Assembly: GCA_021789735.1 (NCBI GenBank)
Contig: JAJYJB010000047.1
Span: 1-20,791 of the forward strand
Length of the DNA: 20,791 nt
Source: Nitrospirota bacterium
GTDB lineage: Bacteria; Nitrospirota; Thermodesulfovibrionia; Thermodesulfovibrionales; JdFR-88
Direction: 5' to 3'
Shown here: in pieces, positions 13,376 through 20,791 of the stretch
Numbering within the stretch: the stretch's first letter is position 1
Layout: each line of letters begins with the position of its first letter
Program-made: the position numbers and the translations under genes
Notes under the pieces: model-generated
Told to the model about the DNA's origin: nothing
Databases searched by the model: none
What the model saw: the letters and a program-made list of their open reading frames with translations, nothing else

Positions 13376-14854
13376 TTACCTTGTCTCTCTAAGCCTGGAA
13401 AGTTTTCCGCCCTCCTGCTTCAGGATCTCTTTTGCTTCTCCCGCGGTGTAAAAAGAGCCCGTTACCACGATCAGGTCCTCCGGCCGGGCGAGCTTTTTTG
13501 CCTCCCGTATCGCCTTGGAAAGCGATGAGGCCGCCACATTGCCCATCCCGTAAAAGCCCAGGGCATCGGCGCGTCTTTGCAGCTCTTCCGGCCCTGCGGC
13601 CCTCCCGTAGGCCGGGGCGGTAAATATCGCCTTCCCGCCGCTTTCAGCCGCCAGGGGCAGAAGCGGGGCCAGGATGCCGTCGATGTCCTTGTCGCCCATT
13701 ATACCAAGCACCAGGATGAGCCTTCTTCCTTCAGCCAGGAATATCTTCCTGAGCGCCCCGGCCAGCGCGGCGGCCGCATCCGGGTTGTGGGCCCCGTCCA
13801 GCCTTATCTCCGGTGACTCCTCCAGGAGTTCCAGCCTTCCGGGAAGTGTTGCCAGCCTTAGCCCTTCACGTACAAAACCCTCGCTGCCCATCCCGGCGGC
13901 TGCTGCGGCCTCCGCGGCCACCGCGCCGTTTATGATCTGGTAATCCCCGGCCAGGGGGAAAAAAAGGTTCTTGGCCGAAAAGAAAGAACCCGAATAATCA
14001 AAAATGACGCCGCCAGCGGAGCTTTCGGCCAGCGCGGATGAAAATTCCCTCCCATAAAGAAAAAACCGGGGCGATGATGACCCCAGCAAAGTAAGATCCC
14101 TGTTCAACGAAAAAAAACGCTCTTCAAAAACAGCCAGCGTCTCCGGCCTCTGGGGGCCCAATACCACCGGGACCCCCTGCTTTATTATGCCCGCCTTCTC
14201 CTGGGCTATCTCCCTGAGCGTGCCCCCAAGGAACTCCTTGTGGTCCACCCCCACGGTAGTGATAACGGAGACCTCCGGGGTTACAACGTTGGTGGAATCC
14301 AGTCTGCCCCCCATGCCCGTCTCAAGCACCGCCCATTCCACGCCCTCCTGCCTGAACCAAAGGAGGGCCATGGCCGTGATGAACTCAAAAAATGTGGGGC
14401 TTATATCTTTTGAAAAACCCTTTGTCCGCTCAACCGCCTCCTTTACCTCCGCCGCAAGCTCCACGGTCTTTCCCGTTCCGATCTCCTGCCCGTCAATCTT
14501 CATCCTTTCGGTGAAGTCAAGCAGATGGGGAGAGGTGAAGAGGCCCGTTTTTTTCCCTGCGGCCCTGAGGATGGAGGCTATGGCCGCGGATGTGGAGCCC
14601 TTGCCGTTGGTGCCGGCCACATGGATGCACTTGAAACTGCTTTCGGGGTTGCCCAGGGAGGAAAGCAGGCTGCGTATGTTCTGAAGCCCCAGCTTTATGC
14701 CGAATTTCTGGAGGCCGTAGAGATAGCGGAGGACTTCCAGGTACCTGGCTTCCCGCATCTGTTCAGTTTCCTGGCCGATGGTTTTTTTGGGGGTTTGTGT
14801 TTTTGTTTTTTCTTCTTTTGGGACGGGTCTCACGGCCCGCCCGCCTTTTTTCAT
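13376..14854 (-). CDS. folC: Bifunctional folylpolyglutamate/dihydrofolate synthase
   Basis: FolC joins glutamate to dihydropteroate and to folates using ATP. The P-loop VAGTNGKGST (79-88), SPHLLDFTERMKIDGQEI, AVLETGMGGRLDSTNVV, and the C-domain DGAHNPDAAAALAGAL with VLGIMGDKDI are all present. The 492-residue length exceeds the usual 420-440 because of a basic, low-complexity N-terminal stretch (residues 1-32, KEEKTKTQTPKKT). The ATG at 14854 overlaps the accD stop as ATGA, which supports that start. ATG 14758 (MREARYLEVLRYLYG) with AGGA upstream would give a standard-length protein and may be the true or a second start. The neighbours accD upstream and lptD 24 bases downstream suggest one operon. 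The accD-folC pairing is common in many bacteria. Confidence 0.95.
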   Translation of the reverse strand: MKKGGRAVRPVPKEEKTKTQTPKKTIGQETEQMREARYLEVLRYLYGLQKFGIKLGLQNIRSLLSSLGNPESSFKCIHVAGTNGKGSTSAAIASILRAAGKKTGLFTSPHLLDFTERMKIDGQEIGTGKTVELAAEVKEAVERTKGFSKDISPTFFEFITAMALLWFRQEGVEWAVLETGMGGRLDSTNVVTPEVSVITTVGVDHKEFLGGTLREIAQEKAGIIKQGVPVVLGPQRPETLAVFEERFFSLNRDLTLLGSSSPRFFLYGREFSSALAESSAGGVIFDYSGSFFSAKNLFFPLAGDYQIINGAVAAEAAAAAGMGSEGFVREGLRLATLPGRLELLEESPEIRLDGAHNPDAAAALAGALRKIFLAEGRRLILVLGIMGDKDIDGILAPLLPLAAESGGKAIFTAPAYGRAAGPEELQRRADALGFYGMGNVAASSLSKAIREAKKLARPEDLIVVTGSFYTAGEAKEILKQEGGKLSRLRETR

Positions 14855-15687
14855 GATGCTACGCTAAGGTGCGCAAAGAGTTTCGCGATGACGCATTTGA
14901 TGTCCTTCCTGTGCACGACCATATCTATAAGGCCGTGCTCCAGCAGGAACTCCGCCCTCTGAAAATTATCAGGGAGCTGCTGCTTTATAGTCTGCTCTAT
15001 GACCCTGGGCCCGGCAAAACCTATCAGGCTCCTTGGCTCCGCAATGATAACGTCCCCAAGCATGGCGAAACTTGCCGTCACCCCCCCGAAGGTAGGGTCC
15101 GCAAGGATGGATAGATAGGGCAGGGAGTTTCCTTTAAGCCTCCCTATGGCGGCAGAGACCCTGGCCATCTGCATGAGGGAGAAGATGCCCTCCTGCATCC
15201 TGGCCCCGCCTGAGGAAGACACCGTGACCAGGGGGACCTTCTCATCCATCGCCCTTTCGGCGGCGCGCACGATCTTTTCCCCGACCGCGGAGCCCATGCT
15301 GCCCCCCATAAAGGCAAAATCCATTATTACGGCCGAAACCCGCATGCCGCTCACAAGGGCCGTGCCCGACAGGGCGGCCTCTGTAAGCCCGGTCTTTCCG
15401 GTGTTCTTTTCAAGCCTTTCCTTATAAGGCATGGTGTCCTTGAAGGAAAGGGGGTCCGCCGAAACGATAAGGGCGTCCGCCTCCTCAAAACTCCCGGGGT
15501 CAAAAAGCAGCGCTATCCGCTCCCTGGCGTCGATCCTGAAGTGATAGTTGCACTTGGGGCAGACCTTGAGATTGCGCTCTATCTCCTTACGGTAGATGAT
15601 CTCCTTGCAGCTGTCGCATTTTACCCAGGAGCCCTCAGGTATCTTTACCTTTTTAAGCTCGGCTTTTGTCTTCTTAAACCAGGTCAT
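14851..15687 (-). CDS. accD: Acetyl-CoA carboxylase carboxyltransferase subunit beta
   Basis: AccD, with AccA, transfers carboxyl from carboxybiotin to acetyl-CoA to make malonyl-CoA for fatty-acid synthesis. The 278-residue protein has the N-terminal zinc finger CDSC-x15-CPKC (C24, C27, C43, C46), the MPYKERLEKNTGKTGLTEA linker, and the crotonase-like core with MDFAFMGGSMGSAVGEKI, SSSGGARMQEG, LPYLSILADPTFGGVTASFAMLGD and IGFAGPRVIEQT. The length is typical. The ATG is preceded by an A/AG-rich leader without Shine-Dalgarno, 41 bases after trpA. The stop overlaps the folC ATG. No accA is in the window. The order trpB-trpA-accD-folC is a frequent arrangement in Proteobacteria and neighbouring phyla. 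Confidence 0.97.
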   Translation of the reverse strand: MTWFKKTKAELKKVKIPEGSWVKCDSCKEIIYRKEIERNLKVCPKCNYHFRIDARERIALLFDPGSFEEADALIVSADPLSFKDTMPYKERLEKNTGKTGLTEAALSGTALVSGMRVSAVIMDFAFMGGSMGSAVGEKIVRAAERAMDEKVPLVTVSSSGGARMQEGIFSLMQMARVSAAIGRLKGNSLPYLSILADPTFGGVTASFAMLGDVIIAEPRSLIGFAGPRVIEQTIKQQLPDNFQRAEFLLEHGLIDMVVHRKDIKCVIAKLFAHLSVAS

Positions 15688-15728
15688 GCTTTTTCTTTTC
15701 TTTTTTCTTTTTCACTTTATTCATTTCT

Positions 15729-16529
15729 CTATTTTATCGCCGCCCTCAGGGCAAGCAGGTATTCCTTAAGCTCCGCTTCTTCCATCTCTGACGCCGCCTT
15801 CACGATGGCGCTTCCTATCACCACGCCGTCCGCCATGGAGGAAACCATGCCCGCCTCCTCCGGGGTCCGGATGCCGAACCCGACCATTACGGGTTTTTGT
15901 TTTCTTTTTCTTGCGGAGACCGCCTTGAGCTTTGAAACCGAAACCCCCAGTTCATCCGATATGGCAAGCTTGGCCCCGGTTATGCCGGTTATGGAAACGA
16001 AATAGATAAAACCACTTGAGGCCCGGGCCACTTTCTTAAGCCTTTCGTCCCCGGATGTGGGCGCCGCTAGAAAAATGACGTCCAGCCCGTGCCTGCCTGC
16101 GTTTCCGGCAAAGGACTCCCCTTCCTCAACCGGCAGGTCGGGGATTATAACGCCGTCAACCCCGGCCGCCGGGGCGTCCGCGGCAAAGGCGTCCTCCCCA
16201 TACCTGAAAACAGGGTTGTAGTACGTCATCAGTATGAGCGGCACTTCCGTCTTCGTCCTGATCTTTTTAACGAAGTCCATCGAAACCCTCAGGTTCACCC
16301 CGGCATCGAGCGCCCTTTGCCCCGCGGCCTGTATCACGGGGCCGTCCGCCAGGGGGTCTGAAAAGGGAACGCCAAGCTCAATGGCGTCCGCCCCGCACTC
16401 CTCAAGGAGACTTATCATGTGCTCCGTTTTTTCAAGCGCCGGGTCGCCGCACATGATGTAAGGGATAAAGGCCTTCCTGCCCTCTTTTTTAAGCAGGCTG
16501 AAGCGTTTTTCCAGCCTCCCTGAACTCAT
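15729..16529 (-). CDS. trpA: Tryptophan synthase alpha chain
   Basis: TrpA cleaves indole-3-glycerol phosphate to indole and glyceraldehyde-3-phosphate, and indole is tunnelled to TrpB. The 266-residue TIM barrel shows [11 protein letters not shown], the catalytic [14 protein letters not shown] with Glu51 and Asp62 (E49 and D60 in Escherichia coli), [23 protein letters not shown], the phosphate loop region [10 protein letters not shown] and [14 protein letters not shown] lysine/arginine-rich insertion (ARKRKQKP) sits before the VGFG strand, encoded by an A-rich tract. The start overlaps the trpB stop as ATGA, giving tight coupling and equal synthesis of the two subunits. Confidence 0.97.
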   Translation of the reverse strand: MSSGRLEKRFSLLKKEGRKAFIPYIMCGDPALEKTEHMISLLEECGADAIELGVPFSDPLADGPVIQAAGQRALDAGVNLRVSMDFVKKIRTKTEVPLILMTYYNPVFRYGEDAFAADAPAAGVDGVIIPDLPVEEGESFAGNAGRHGLDVIFLAAPTSGDERLKKVARASSGFIYFVSITGITGAKLAISDELGVSVSKLKAVSARKRKQKPVMVGFGIRTPEEAGMVSSMADGVVIGSAIVKAASEMEEAELKEYLLALRAAIK

Positions 16530-17746
16530 AGCGGACGGTCTTTCCTTGTCTGTTCTTTTTCATTTCCAGGGAATCCCGGCCCCATTATGCGCGCCACTTC
16601 CTGAACGTCCTTGTCGCCACGGCCGGAGAGGTTCACGATTATTATGGAATCTTTGGGCATGGCGGGCGCTATCTTTCTGGCCTCCGCTATGGCGTGGGAG
16701 GATTCCAGCGCCGGAATGATGCCCTCCAGCCTGGACAGAAGCCCGAAACTCTCAAGGGCCTCATCATCCGTCGCATAGGTATAGCGCACCCGGCCTTCTT
16801 CCTTGAGAAACGCATGCTCAGGGCCCACGGAGGCATAATCAAGCCCGGCCGAGACCGAATGGGTGCCAAGGATATTGCCCACCTCGTCCTGAAGAAGATA
16901 GCTCTTGGCCCCTTGGAATACGCCTATCTGCCCCCCGGCGAACCGGGCGGCGTGCTCCCCGCTTTCTATGCCCTTGCCCCCGGCCTCCACGCCGGTCATG
17001 AGGACGTCTTTATCTTTAAGAAAGGCGCTGAAAAGCCCCATTGCGTTGCTTCCCCCGCCCACGCAGGCAACAAGATGGCCGGGCAGCCTGCCTTCCGCCC
17101 TCAGTATCTGCGCCCTGGCCTCTTTCCCTATCACTGACTGGAAATCCCGCACCATCGAGGGGAAGGGATGCGGGCCGAATACCGTGCCAAGGACATAATG
17201 CGTATTTCTTACGTTCGTGGTCCAGTCCCTCAGCGCCTCATTGATGGCGTCCTTGAGCGTCCGGGAACCGGCGGACACCTCCCTCACCTCCGCGCCCAGA
17301 AGCTTCATTCTAAAAACGTTCAGGGCCTGTCTTCTGGCATCCTCGGACCCCATGTAGATGACGCAATCCAGGCCCAGGAGGGCCGCGCCGGTGGCGGTGG
17401 CCACCCCGTGCTGCCCCGCCCCCGTCTCCGCTATGAGCCTGCCCTTGCCCATCTTTTTTGCAAGAAGGGCCTGCCCCAGGGCGTTATTTATCTTGTGGGC
17501 ACCGGTATGGGTAAGGTCCTCGCGCTTAAGATATATCTTTGCACCGCCAAACTCCTGGCTTAGGCGGCGGGCAAAGTAAAGAGGCGTAGGGCGTCCGATA
17601 AAATCCCTGGCCAGTTGATTGAACTCCTGCCTGAATGCCTTGTCCCTTGTGGAGGCAGCCCACGCCGCTTCCAGCTCCATCAGGGCAGGCATCAAGGTCT
17701 CCGGTACAAAACGCCCGCCGTACGGGCCGAAATATCCCTTTTTCAT
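16526..17746 (-). CDS. trpB: Tryptophan synthase beta chain
   Basis: TrpB condenses indole with serine using pyridoxal phosphate. The 406-residue protein is standard length. It shows the N-terminal [29 protein letters not shown] with PLP lysine Lys85 (K87 in Escherichia coli), [13 protein letters not shown], the phosphate loop VGGGSNAMG, the EAGG region, [16 protein letters not shown] and the C-terminal NLSGRGDKD. All these mark the TrpB1 type that pairs with TrpA. The short C-terminal extension ([11 protein letters not shown]) overlaps trpA. The ATG is preceded by a pure A/T leader (17747-17775) without Shine-Dalgarno. It lies 43 bases after a small Zn-ribbon gene and probably uses that gene's promoter. 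No other trp genes are present, so the rest of the pathway is elsewhere. Confidence 0.98.
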   Translation of the reverse strand: MKKGYFGPYGGRFVPETLMPALMELEAAWAASTRDKAFRQEFNQLARDFIGRPTPLYFARRLSQEFGGAKIYLKREDLTHTGAHKINNALGQALLAKKMGKGRLIAETGAGQHGVATATGAALLGLDCVIYMGSEDARRQALNVFRMKLLGAEVREVSAGSRTLKDAINEALRDWTTNVRNTHYVLGTVFGPHPFPSMVRDFQSVIGKEARAQILRAEGRLPGHLVACVGGGSNAMGLFSAFLKDKDVLMTGVEAGGKGIESGEHAARFAGGQIGVFQGAKSYLLQDEVGNILGTHSVSAGLDYASVGPEHAFLKEEGRVRYTYATDDEALESFGLLSRLEGIIPALESSHAIAEARKIAPAMPKDSIIIVNLSGRGDKDVQEVARIMGPGFPGNEKEQTRKDRPL

Positions 17747-17789
17747 AAGTTTTTTGTTTTTTTACTTTTTATTTTTTTATTTCCTGCTT

Positions 17790-18011
17790 CTATTGTTTTC
17801 TTTTTTTCTCTCTGCCGCAGTTGCAGTTGAGGCCGTGGGTGCAGCCTTCAAAAGGCTCAAGCGCAAGCTCCTGCGGTATGGCTTCCCCGCAGGCGCACTC
17901 GTAAAAAAATCCGTCTTTTTTAAGGCGTTCAGGGCCGAGTTCCCTGCCGCACACGGGGCACAGGGGCAAAACGCCCTCGGGCCTCCATTTTGCCTGTTTT
18001 TCCGCTTTCAT
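17790..18011 (-). CDS. Small zinc-ribbon protein of unknown function
   Basis: A 73-residue protein with seven cysteines: CPVCGRE (C18, C21), ECACGEA (C39, C41) and GCTHGLNCNCGRE (C57, C63, C65). The first pair plus CxCG would make one zinc site, and the last cluster could be a second site. It ends in a basic tail KKRKQ. I do not recognise a named family. It resembles small cysteine-rich proteins often placed before biosynthetic genes. It is the first gene of the minus-strand run and lies 43 bases before trpB, so it is likely co-transcribed with trpBA. A near-consensus extended -10 box ends 10 bases before its ATG and there is no Shine-Dalgarno, so its message is probably leaderless. Confidence 0.7.
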   Translation of the reverse strand: MKAEKQAKWRPEGVLPLCPVCGRELGPERLKKDGFFYECACGEAIPQELALEPFEGCTHGLNCNCGREKKRKQ

Positions 18012-18021
18012 GGTAAGGGAT

Positions 18022-18030
18022 ATTATAGCA
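18022..18030 (-). promoter_or_regulatory. Extended -10 promoter of the Zn-ribbon/trpBA operon
   Basis: On the minus strand the sequence reads TGCTATAAT, a TGn-extended consensus -10, ending 10 bases before the ATG at 18011. A start about 7 bases downstream would leave about a 3-base leader. A TTGCCA (18042-18047) is only 14 bases upstream of the -10 box, too close for a standard -35. The TGn extension can replace it. Confidence 0.6.
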
Positions 18031-18119
18031 TTTTACCCGTTTGGCAAACCCGTTATGCCGTTTGTATCGGGAAAGCCGGCTCCGGAAGCATCTATTAAGA
18101 AAACTTAAAAATTACTGAA

Positions 18120-18157
18120 ACAAATTTGTCATACAAAATTGTCAGGGACGATTGACA
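18120..18157. promoter_or_regulatory. Direct and inverted TTGTCA elements upstream of kup
   Basis: ACAAATTTGTCA (18120-18131) is repeated as ACAAAATTGTCA (18133-18144) with a 13-bp period. The last TGTCA then forms an inverted pair with TGACA (18140-18144 with 18153-18157, 8-base spacer GGGACGAT). Such a cluster could be an operator for kup or for the divergent Zn-ribbon/trp promoter. Function is inferred only from symmetry. Confidence 0.4.
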
Positions 18158-18180
18158 TTCTTTCGCAGCATGGTTACCAT

Positions 18181-18243
18181 CTTTGTTGCGGTAAAATCTG
18201 GCTTTGTTGCGTTTAAATCTGGTTTGCCGCGGTAAAATGATCC
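18181..18243. repeat. Three 21-bp tandem repeats in the kup leader
   Basis: Units begin at 18181, 18202 and 18223. Units 1 and 2 differ at three positions (CTTTGTTGCG, then GTAAAATCTGG or TTTAAATCTGG). Unit 3 is more diverged (TTTGCCGCGGTAAAAT). A 21-bp period puts each unit on the same face of the helix. The array ends about 40 bases before the kup start codon. Confidence 0.75.
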
Positions 18244-18285
18244 GGCAAGGCTAACCGGCCTGCTACCCTTGGGAGAGGCAAGTTG

Positions 18286-20100
18286 TTGAAGGAAAATCAA
18301 AATGCGATAAAGGGCATTAACAAAGCCATGGGGCTTGTTTTTGGCGACATAGGGACAAGCCCGATCTATACCCTGACGGTCGTTTTCCTCCTTCTTAAGT
18401 CCTCACCCGGCAACATAATCGGGGTCCTCTCGCTCATGATATGGACCCTTGTCATGCTTGTAACCGTCCAATACGCATGGGTCGCCATGAACCTGAGCCG
18501 CCGGGGCGAGGGCGGCACGATAGTGCTTAAGGAGATACTGGCCTCCGGTCTCAAATCGAAAAAGCTTATCTTTCTTGTTTCCATATTGTCCTTTATAGGC
18601 ATCTCGCTTCTCATGGGAGACGGCGTGATCACCCCGGCGATAAGTATCCTTAGCGCCGTCGAAGGCACCGTGCTGATACCCGGTTTCGAGCACATTACCA
18701 GGGCCACGATAGTGCTTATATCGATTATCATCGCCATCCTGCTTTTCGCCGTCCAGAGCAAGGGGACCGAGAAGGTGGCCGGGGCTTTCGGCCCTATAAT
18801 GGTCATATGGTTTTCGGCCCTTTCCCTTTCGGGTTTGGCCGGCATCATGCAGGCGCCTTCGGTCCTTCTGGCGCTGAACCCCTTTTATGGGATAATGTTT
18901 CTCGTTCACCACGGACTGAAGGGCTTTCTGGCCCTGGGGGATATCATTCTGGTAGCCACTGGCGGAGAGGCCCTTTACGCGGACATGGGGCACCTGGGCG
19001 CAAAACCGATAAGACAGGCCTGGGGGGTGGTCTTTGTGGCCCTTGTTCTTAATTATCTGGGGCAGGGGGCGTTCCTTATGACGCATCCTGAAGCAAAAAA
19101 CGTACTTTTCGAAATGATCTTCCATTATGCGCGGGCGCTCTACGTGCCCTTCCTCCTGCTCAGCATCGCCGCCACCATTATAGCCTCCCAGGCGATGATT
19201 AGCGGGATGTTCTCTATAGTCTACCAGGGCATAACCACGCGGATCATGCCGATGTTCAAGGTGGACTACACCTCCCATGAAATGCAGTCTCAGATCTATA
19301 TTCCTTCGGTCAACTGGTTCCTTCTTTTTGCCGTCATCCTCATGATGCTCAAGTTCCAGGCGTCGGCCAATCTCGCGGCGGCCTACGGCCTCGCGGTTAC
19401 CGGGACGATGACCATTACGGGCATCATGATCATATGGATATTTTCCTTAAGGAAACAGCCCCTCTACGCTATCGGCGGCGTCGCGGTCACCTTCGTGGAT
19501 GTGATGTATCTCAGCGCCAATACGACAAAGATACCGCACGGCGCCTACTGGTCCCTCATCATCGCTTTCATGCCCCTGGCCATCATCCTTTTATGGACCG
19601 AGGGCCAGAAGCAGCTTTACAGGCAGATGGAATTCATGCGGCTTGAGGATTTCCTGATGAAATTCAGGGAACTTTATTCCAGCCCCCGCAAGCTGGAGGG
19701 CACCGCCCTTTTCCTTTTAAAGGATGTCAGGGAGATACCTTACTACATAATACAAACGATGTTTAACCACGGAGTGATATACCGGGACAATATTTTCTTG
19801 TCGATAATCAAGAGAAACGATCCTTTCGGCGTTACCGGCTACTTTAAAGAGGACCTTTGGGTGGGCCTCAGGGTTTTCGAGATACAGGCTGGGTATATGG
19901 AGGTGGTCGAGGTAGAAGAGATACTAAAGGAGGCGGGCATCGAGGCCAGGGTCGTCTTTTACGGGCTCGAGGACATCAGCACCGGCAATCCGGTATGGAA
20001 GATGTTTTCAGTGATCAAGAAACTCACGCCCACGTTCATCAAGTTCTACAATTTCCCTTTAAAAATGCTGCATGGCGTTTTAACGGAAATAAATCTGTAG
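18286..20100 (+). CDS. kup: Kup/Trk-system potassium uptake transporter
   Basis: Kup is a proton-coupled potassium importer of the inner membrane. The protein (604 residues) begins with the family hallmark MGLVFGDIGTSPIYTL, continues with VQYAWVAMNLSRRGEGGTIVLKEI, LLMGDGVITPAISILSAVEG, and GGEALYADMGHLGAKPIRQAW, LNYLGQGAFLM, and VNWFLLFAVILMMLKF segments. It has about 12 membrane spans and then a cytosolic C-terminal domain from about residue 455. Length is near the family norm of about 620. There is no ATG at the right place. TTG 18286 is preferred because GGGAGAGG lies 7 bases upstream; TTG 18283 is the alternative. The leader holds 21-bp repeats and an inverted repeat. The gene stands alone and ends facing two PII genes, with a hairpin between. 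Confidence 0.95.
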   Translation: MKENQNAIKGINKAMGLVFGDIGTSPIYTLTVVFLLLKSSPGNIIGVLSLMIWTLVMLVTVQYAWVAMNLSRRGEGGTIVLKEILASGLKSKKLIFLVSILSFIGISLLMGDGVITPAISILSAVEGTVLIPGFEHITRATIVLISIIIAILLFAVQSKGTEKVAGAFGPIMVIWFSALSLSGLAGIMQAPSVLLALNPFYGIMFLVHHGLKGFLALGDIILVATGGEALYADMGHLGAKPIRQAWGVVFVALVLNYLGQGAFLMTHPEAKNVLFEMIFHYARALYVPFLLLSIAATIIASQAMISGMFSIVYQGITTRIMPMFKVDYTSHEMQSQIYIPSVNWFLLFAVILMMLKFQASANLAAAYGLAVTGTMTITGIMIIWIFSLRKQPLYAIGGVAVTFVDVMYLSANTTKIPHGAYWSLIIAFMPLAIILLWTEGQKQLYRQMEFMRLEDFLMKFRELYSSPRKLEGTALFLLKDVREIPYYIIQTMFNHGVIYRDNIFLSIIKRNDPFGVTGYFKEDLWVGLRVFEIQAGYMEVVEVEEILKEAGIEARVVFYGLEDISTGNPVWKMFSVIKKLTPTFIKFYNFPLKMLHGVLTEINL

Positions 20101-20108
20101 GCCAGCAG

Positions 20109-20157
20109 CGTGGTGTCAAATCCAGGATTTTTGATTTATTAGCTCCGAAAGGCGGAG
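20109..20157. other. Dyad-symmetric elements just after kup
   Basis: TCAAATCC is followed after one base by GGATTTTTGA, a near-perfect dyad beginning TGGTGTCA. CTCCG (20143-20147) then pairs with CGGAG (20153-20157). These small structures sit between the kup stop and the main terminator hairpin. They may be a degenerate REP-like remnant. Confidence 0.3.
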
Positions 20158-20196
20158 TGTCCATTAACTGGGGATGATGAGGGAGGCTAATCGGAG

Positions 20197-20235
20197 GGGG
20201 TCCCAATAATGGGACCCCGGGGGAGGAAATTTTTT
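20197..20235 (+). terminator. Hairpin terminator after kup
   Basis: GGGGTCCCA (20197-20205) pairs perfectly with TGGGACCCC (20210-20218) around loop ATAA. A T6 run follows, but about ten bases after the stem, so termination may be weak. It separates kup from the convergent PII gene. Confidence 0.6.
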
Positions 20236-20261
20236 ATTGGACCGCTTTTCCTTTATTTAAA

Positions 20262-20600
20262 CTAGACTGCCTTTTCTCCGCTTTCGCCCGTCCTTATCCT
20301 TATGGCGTCTTCCATTGATGAGACGAATATCTTGCCGTCACCTATCTCGCCAGTGGCCACGGCCTTCTGTATGGCTTCGATTATCTTGGCGGCCTCGGCG
20401 TCCTTCACGACCACATCTATCTTTTTCTTTGTAAGGAGCGGGACCTTGTAAGTCTTGCCTCTTACCTGGTGTTCCACGCCCATCTGGCTCCCATGGCCCT
20501 CTATCTCGGAGACCATGACACCCGGATGGCCCACCTTCGCAAGAGCGGCAAGCACTTCGCCCACCTTCGTGGGGCGTACTATGGCTTCTATTCTTTTCAT
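20262..20600 (-). CDS. PII-family nitrogen/energy signal protein
   Basis: The 112-residue protein has the PII fold: MKRIEAIVRPTKVGEVLAAL, a T-loop region [38 protein letters not shown] and the C-terminal IRIRTGE. PII trimers bind ATP, ADP and 2-oxoglutarate and control nitrogen enzymes and transporters. Tyr51, the uridylylation site in enterics, is present. Compared with Escherichia coli GlnB, Arg38 is Ser, Lys40 is Met and Tyr46 is Val, so nucleotide and effector responses may differ. Lys58 and the GDGKIF motif remain. The start is clear, with AGGAGG nine bases before the ATG. A second PII gene lies just upstream on the same strand. No amtB or glnA is visible here, so I do not assign glnB or glnK. 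Confidence 0.95.
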   Translation of the reverse strand: MKRIEAIVRPTKVGEVLAALAKVGHPGVMVSEIEGHGSQMGVEHQVRGKTYKVPLLTKKKIDVVVKDAEAAKIIEAIQKAVATGEIGDGKIFVSSMEDAIRIRTGESGEKAV

Positions 20601-20626
20601 TTATTGAAACCTCCTTTTAATTGGTC

Positions 20627-20668
20627 CCCGCACCCCTTCTTCCATCGGGAGAAGGGGTGCGGGATTTT
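20627..20668 (+). terminator. Long hairpin between the two PII genes
   Basis: A 17-bp stem (CCCGCACCCCTTCT and so on) with a 3-base loop covers 20627-20663, followed on the plus strand by T5. The T-run favours a plus-direction terminator. For the minus-strand PII transcript it is a strong intercistronic hairpin without a U-run, which could give differential expression of the two genes or mark separate transcripts. Confidence 0.6.
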
Positions 20669-20673
20669 TCCCC

Positions 20674-20791
20674 TTAAAGCGCGTAAACGCCCTTTTCCCC
20701 GGTCCGCAGGCGCATGGCTTCCTTGGCGTCCAGCACGAAGATCTTGCCGTCGCCTATCTTGCCGCTGCTTGAGACCTCGCGGATTATCTCC
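20674..20791 (-). CDS. Second PII-family protein, C-terminal part (5' truncated by window)
   Basis: The minus-strand frame entering from the right edge reads [19 protein letters not shown], then [19 protein letters not shown] and TAA at 20674-20676. [10 protein letters not shown] and the MRLRTGE tail are the nucleotide-binding C-terminal motifs of PII proteins, matching the same region of the neighbouring gene ([10 protein letters not shown] and IRIRTGE). The T-loop with the modification site lies outside the window. Two adjacent PII genes suggest duplication with specialised roles. It is separated from its neighbour by a long hairpin and 73 bases. Confidence 0.9.
   Translation of the reverse strand, partial: EIIREVSSSGKIGDGKIFVLDAKEAMRLRTGEKGVYAL

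Noticed and set aside
18240..18285. Possible ydaO (c-di-AMP) riboswitch before kup, from GGCTAACCGGCC
   Set aside because: Only this short piece resembles the family. The GGGGGACCC and GGGGUGAAUC blocks and the overall length are missing.
18403..19278. 291-codon minus-strand frame opposite kup
   Set aside because: Its composition (His, Gly, Arg rich) is that of a complement of membrane-protein codons, and kup is unambiguous.

Overview
The window looks like chromosomal core genome from a free-living diderm (Gram-negative-type) bacterium. An LptD/OstA lipopolysaccharide-export porin shows an outer membrane, and no phage, plasmid or transposase genes are visible. Coding DNA is fairly GC-rich, with conspicuous A/T-tract junctions between genes. 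The gene set (trpBA-accD-folC, M29 peptidase, an acyl-ligase/ACP/acyltransferase fusion, two PII genes) would suit a Deltaproteobacteria- or Nitrospirota-like lineage. That placement is a guess from gene content, not from a marker gene.

Layout. 1-284: the 3' end of a ferritin-like protein, then a perfect 36-bp palindromic terminator. 389-835: a plus-strand stand-alone receiver protein with a damaged phosphorylation pocket and a 45-bp palindromic insertion. 875-3075 (minus): M29 aminopeptidase, cutA and endonuclease V, tightly packed. 3341-4105 (minus): an exported ankyrin-repeat protein. 4344-7812 (plus): an IMPase-family phosphatase overlapping a three-domain AMP-ligase/ACP/PlsC protein. From 18011 down to 7784 almost everything is on the minus strand: small Zn-ribbon protein, trpB, trpA, accD, folC, lptD, a second small Zn-ribbon gene interrupted by an in-frame TGA, a YkgJ-like Cys-cluster protein, a YacP-like NYN nuclease, and an OmpR-type response regulator with its histidine kinase. 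18286-20100 (plus): a Kup potassium transporter behind a repeat-rich leader. 20262-20791 (minus): two tandem PII signal proteins, the second cut by the window edge.

How the genes fit together. trpBA makes the last step of tryptophan synthesis. accD starts fatty-acid synthesis, folC makes folylpolyglutamates and lptD exports LPS, so this block is housekeeping and envelope biosynthesis. The phosphatase plus ligase/ACP/acyltransferase pair looks like a lipid-remodelling unit. Potassium uptake (Kup) faces nitrogen/energy-sensing PII proteins across a shared terminator region.

Most notable points: the palindromic element inserted in frame in a pseudo-receiver gene; the in-frame TGA between the two CxxC pairs of a small Zn-ribbon gene; a YacP homologue with no standard start codon before its essential IDGYN motif; three genes whose -10 boxes sit only 9-10 nt before the ATG (apparently leaderless); and 21-bp tandem repeats upstream of kup. 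I found no clearly new multi-gene system.
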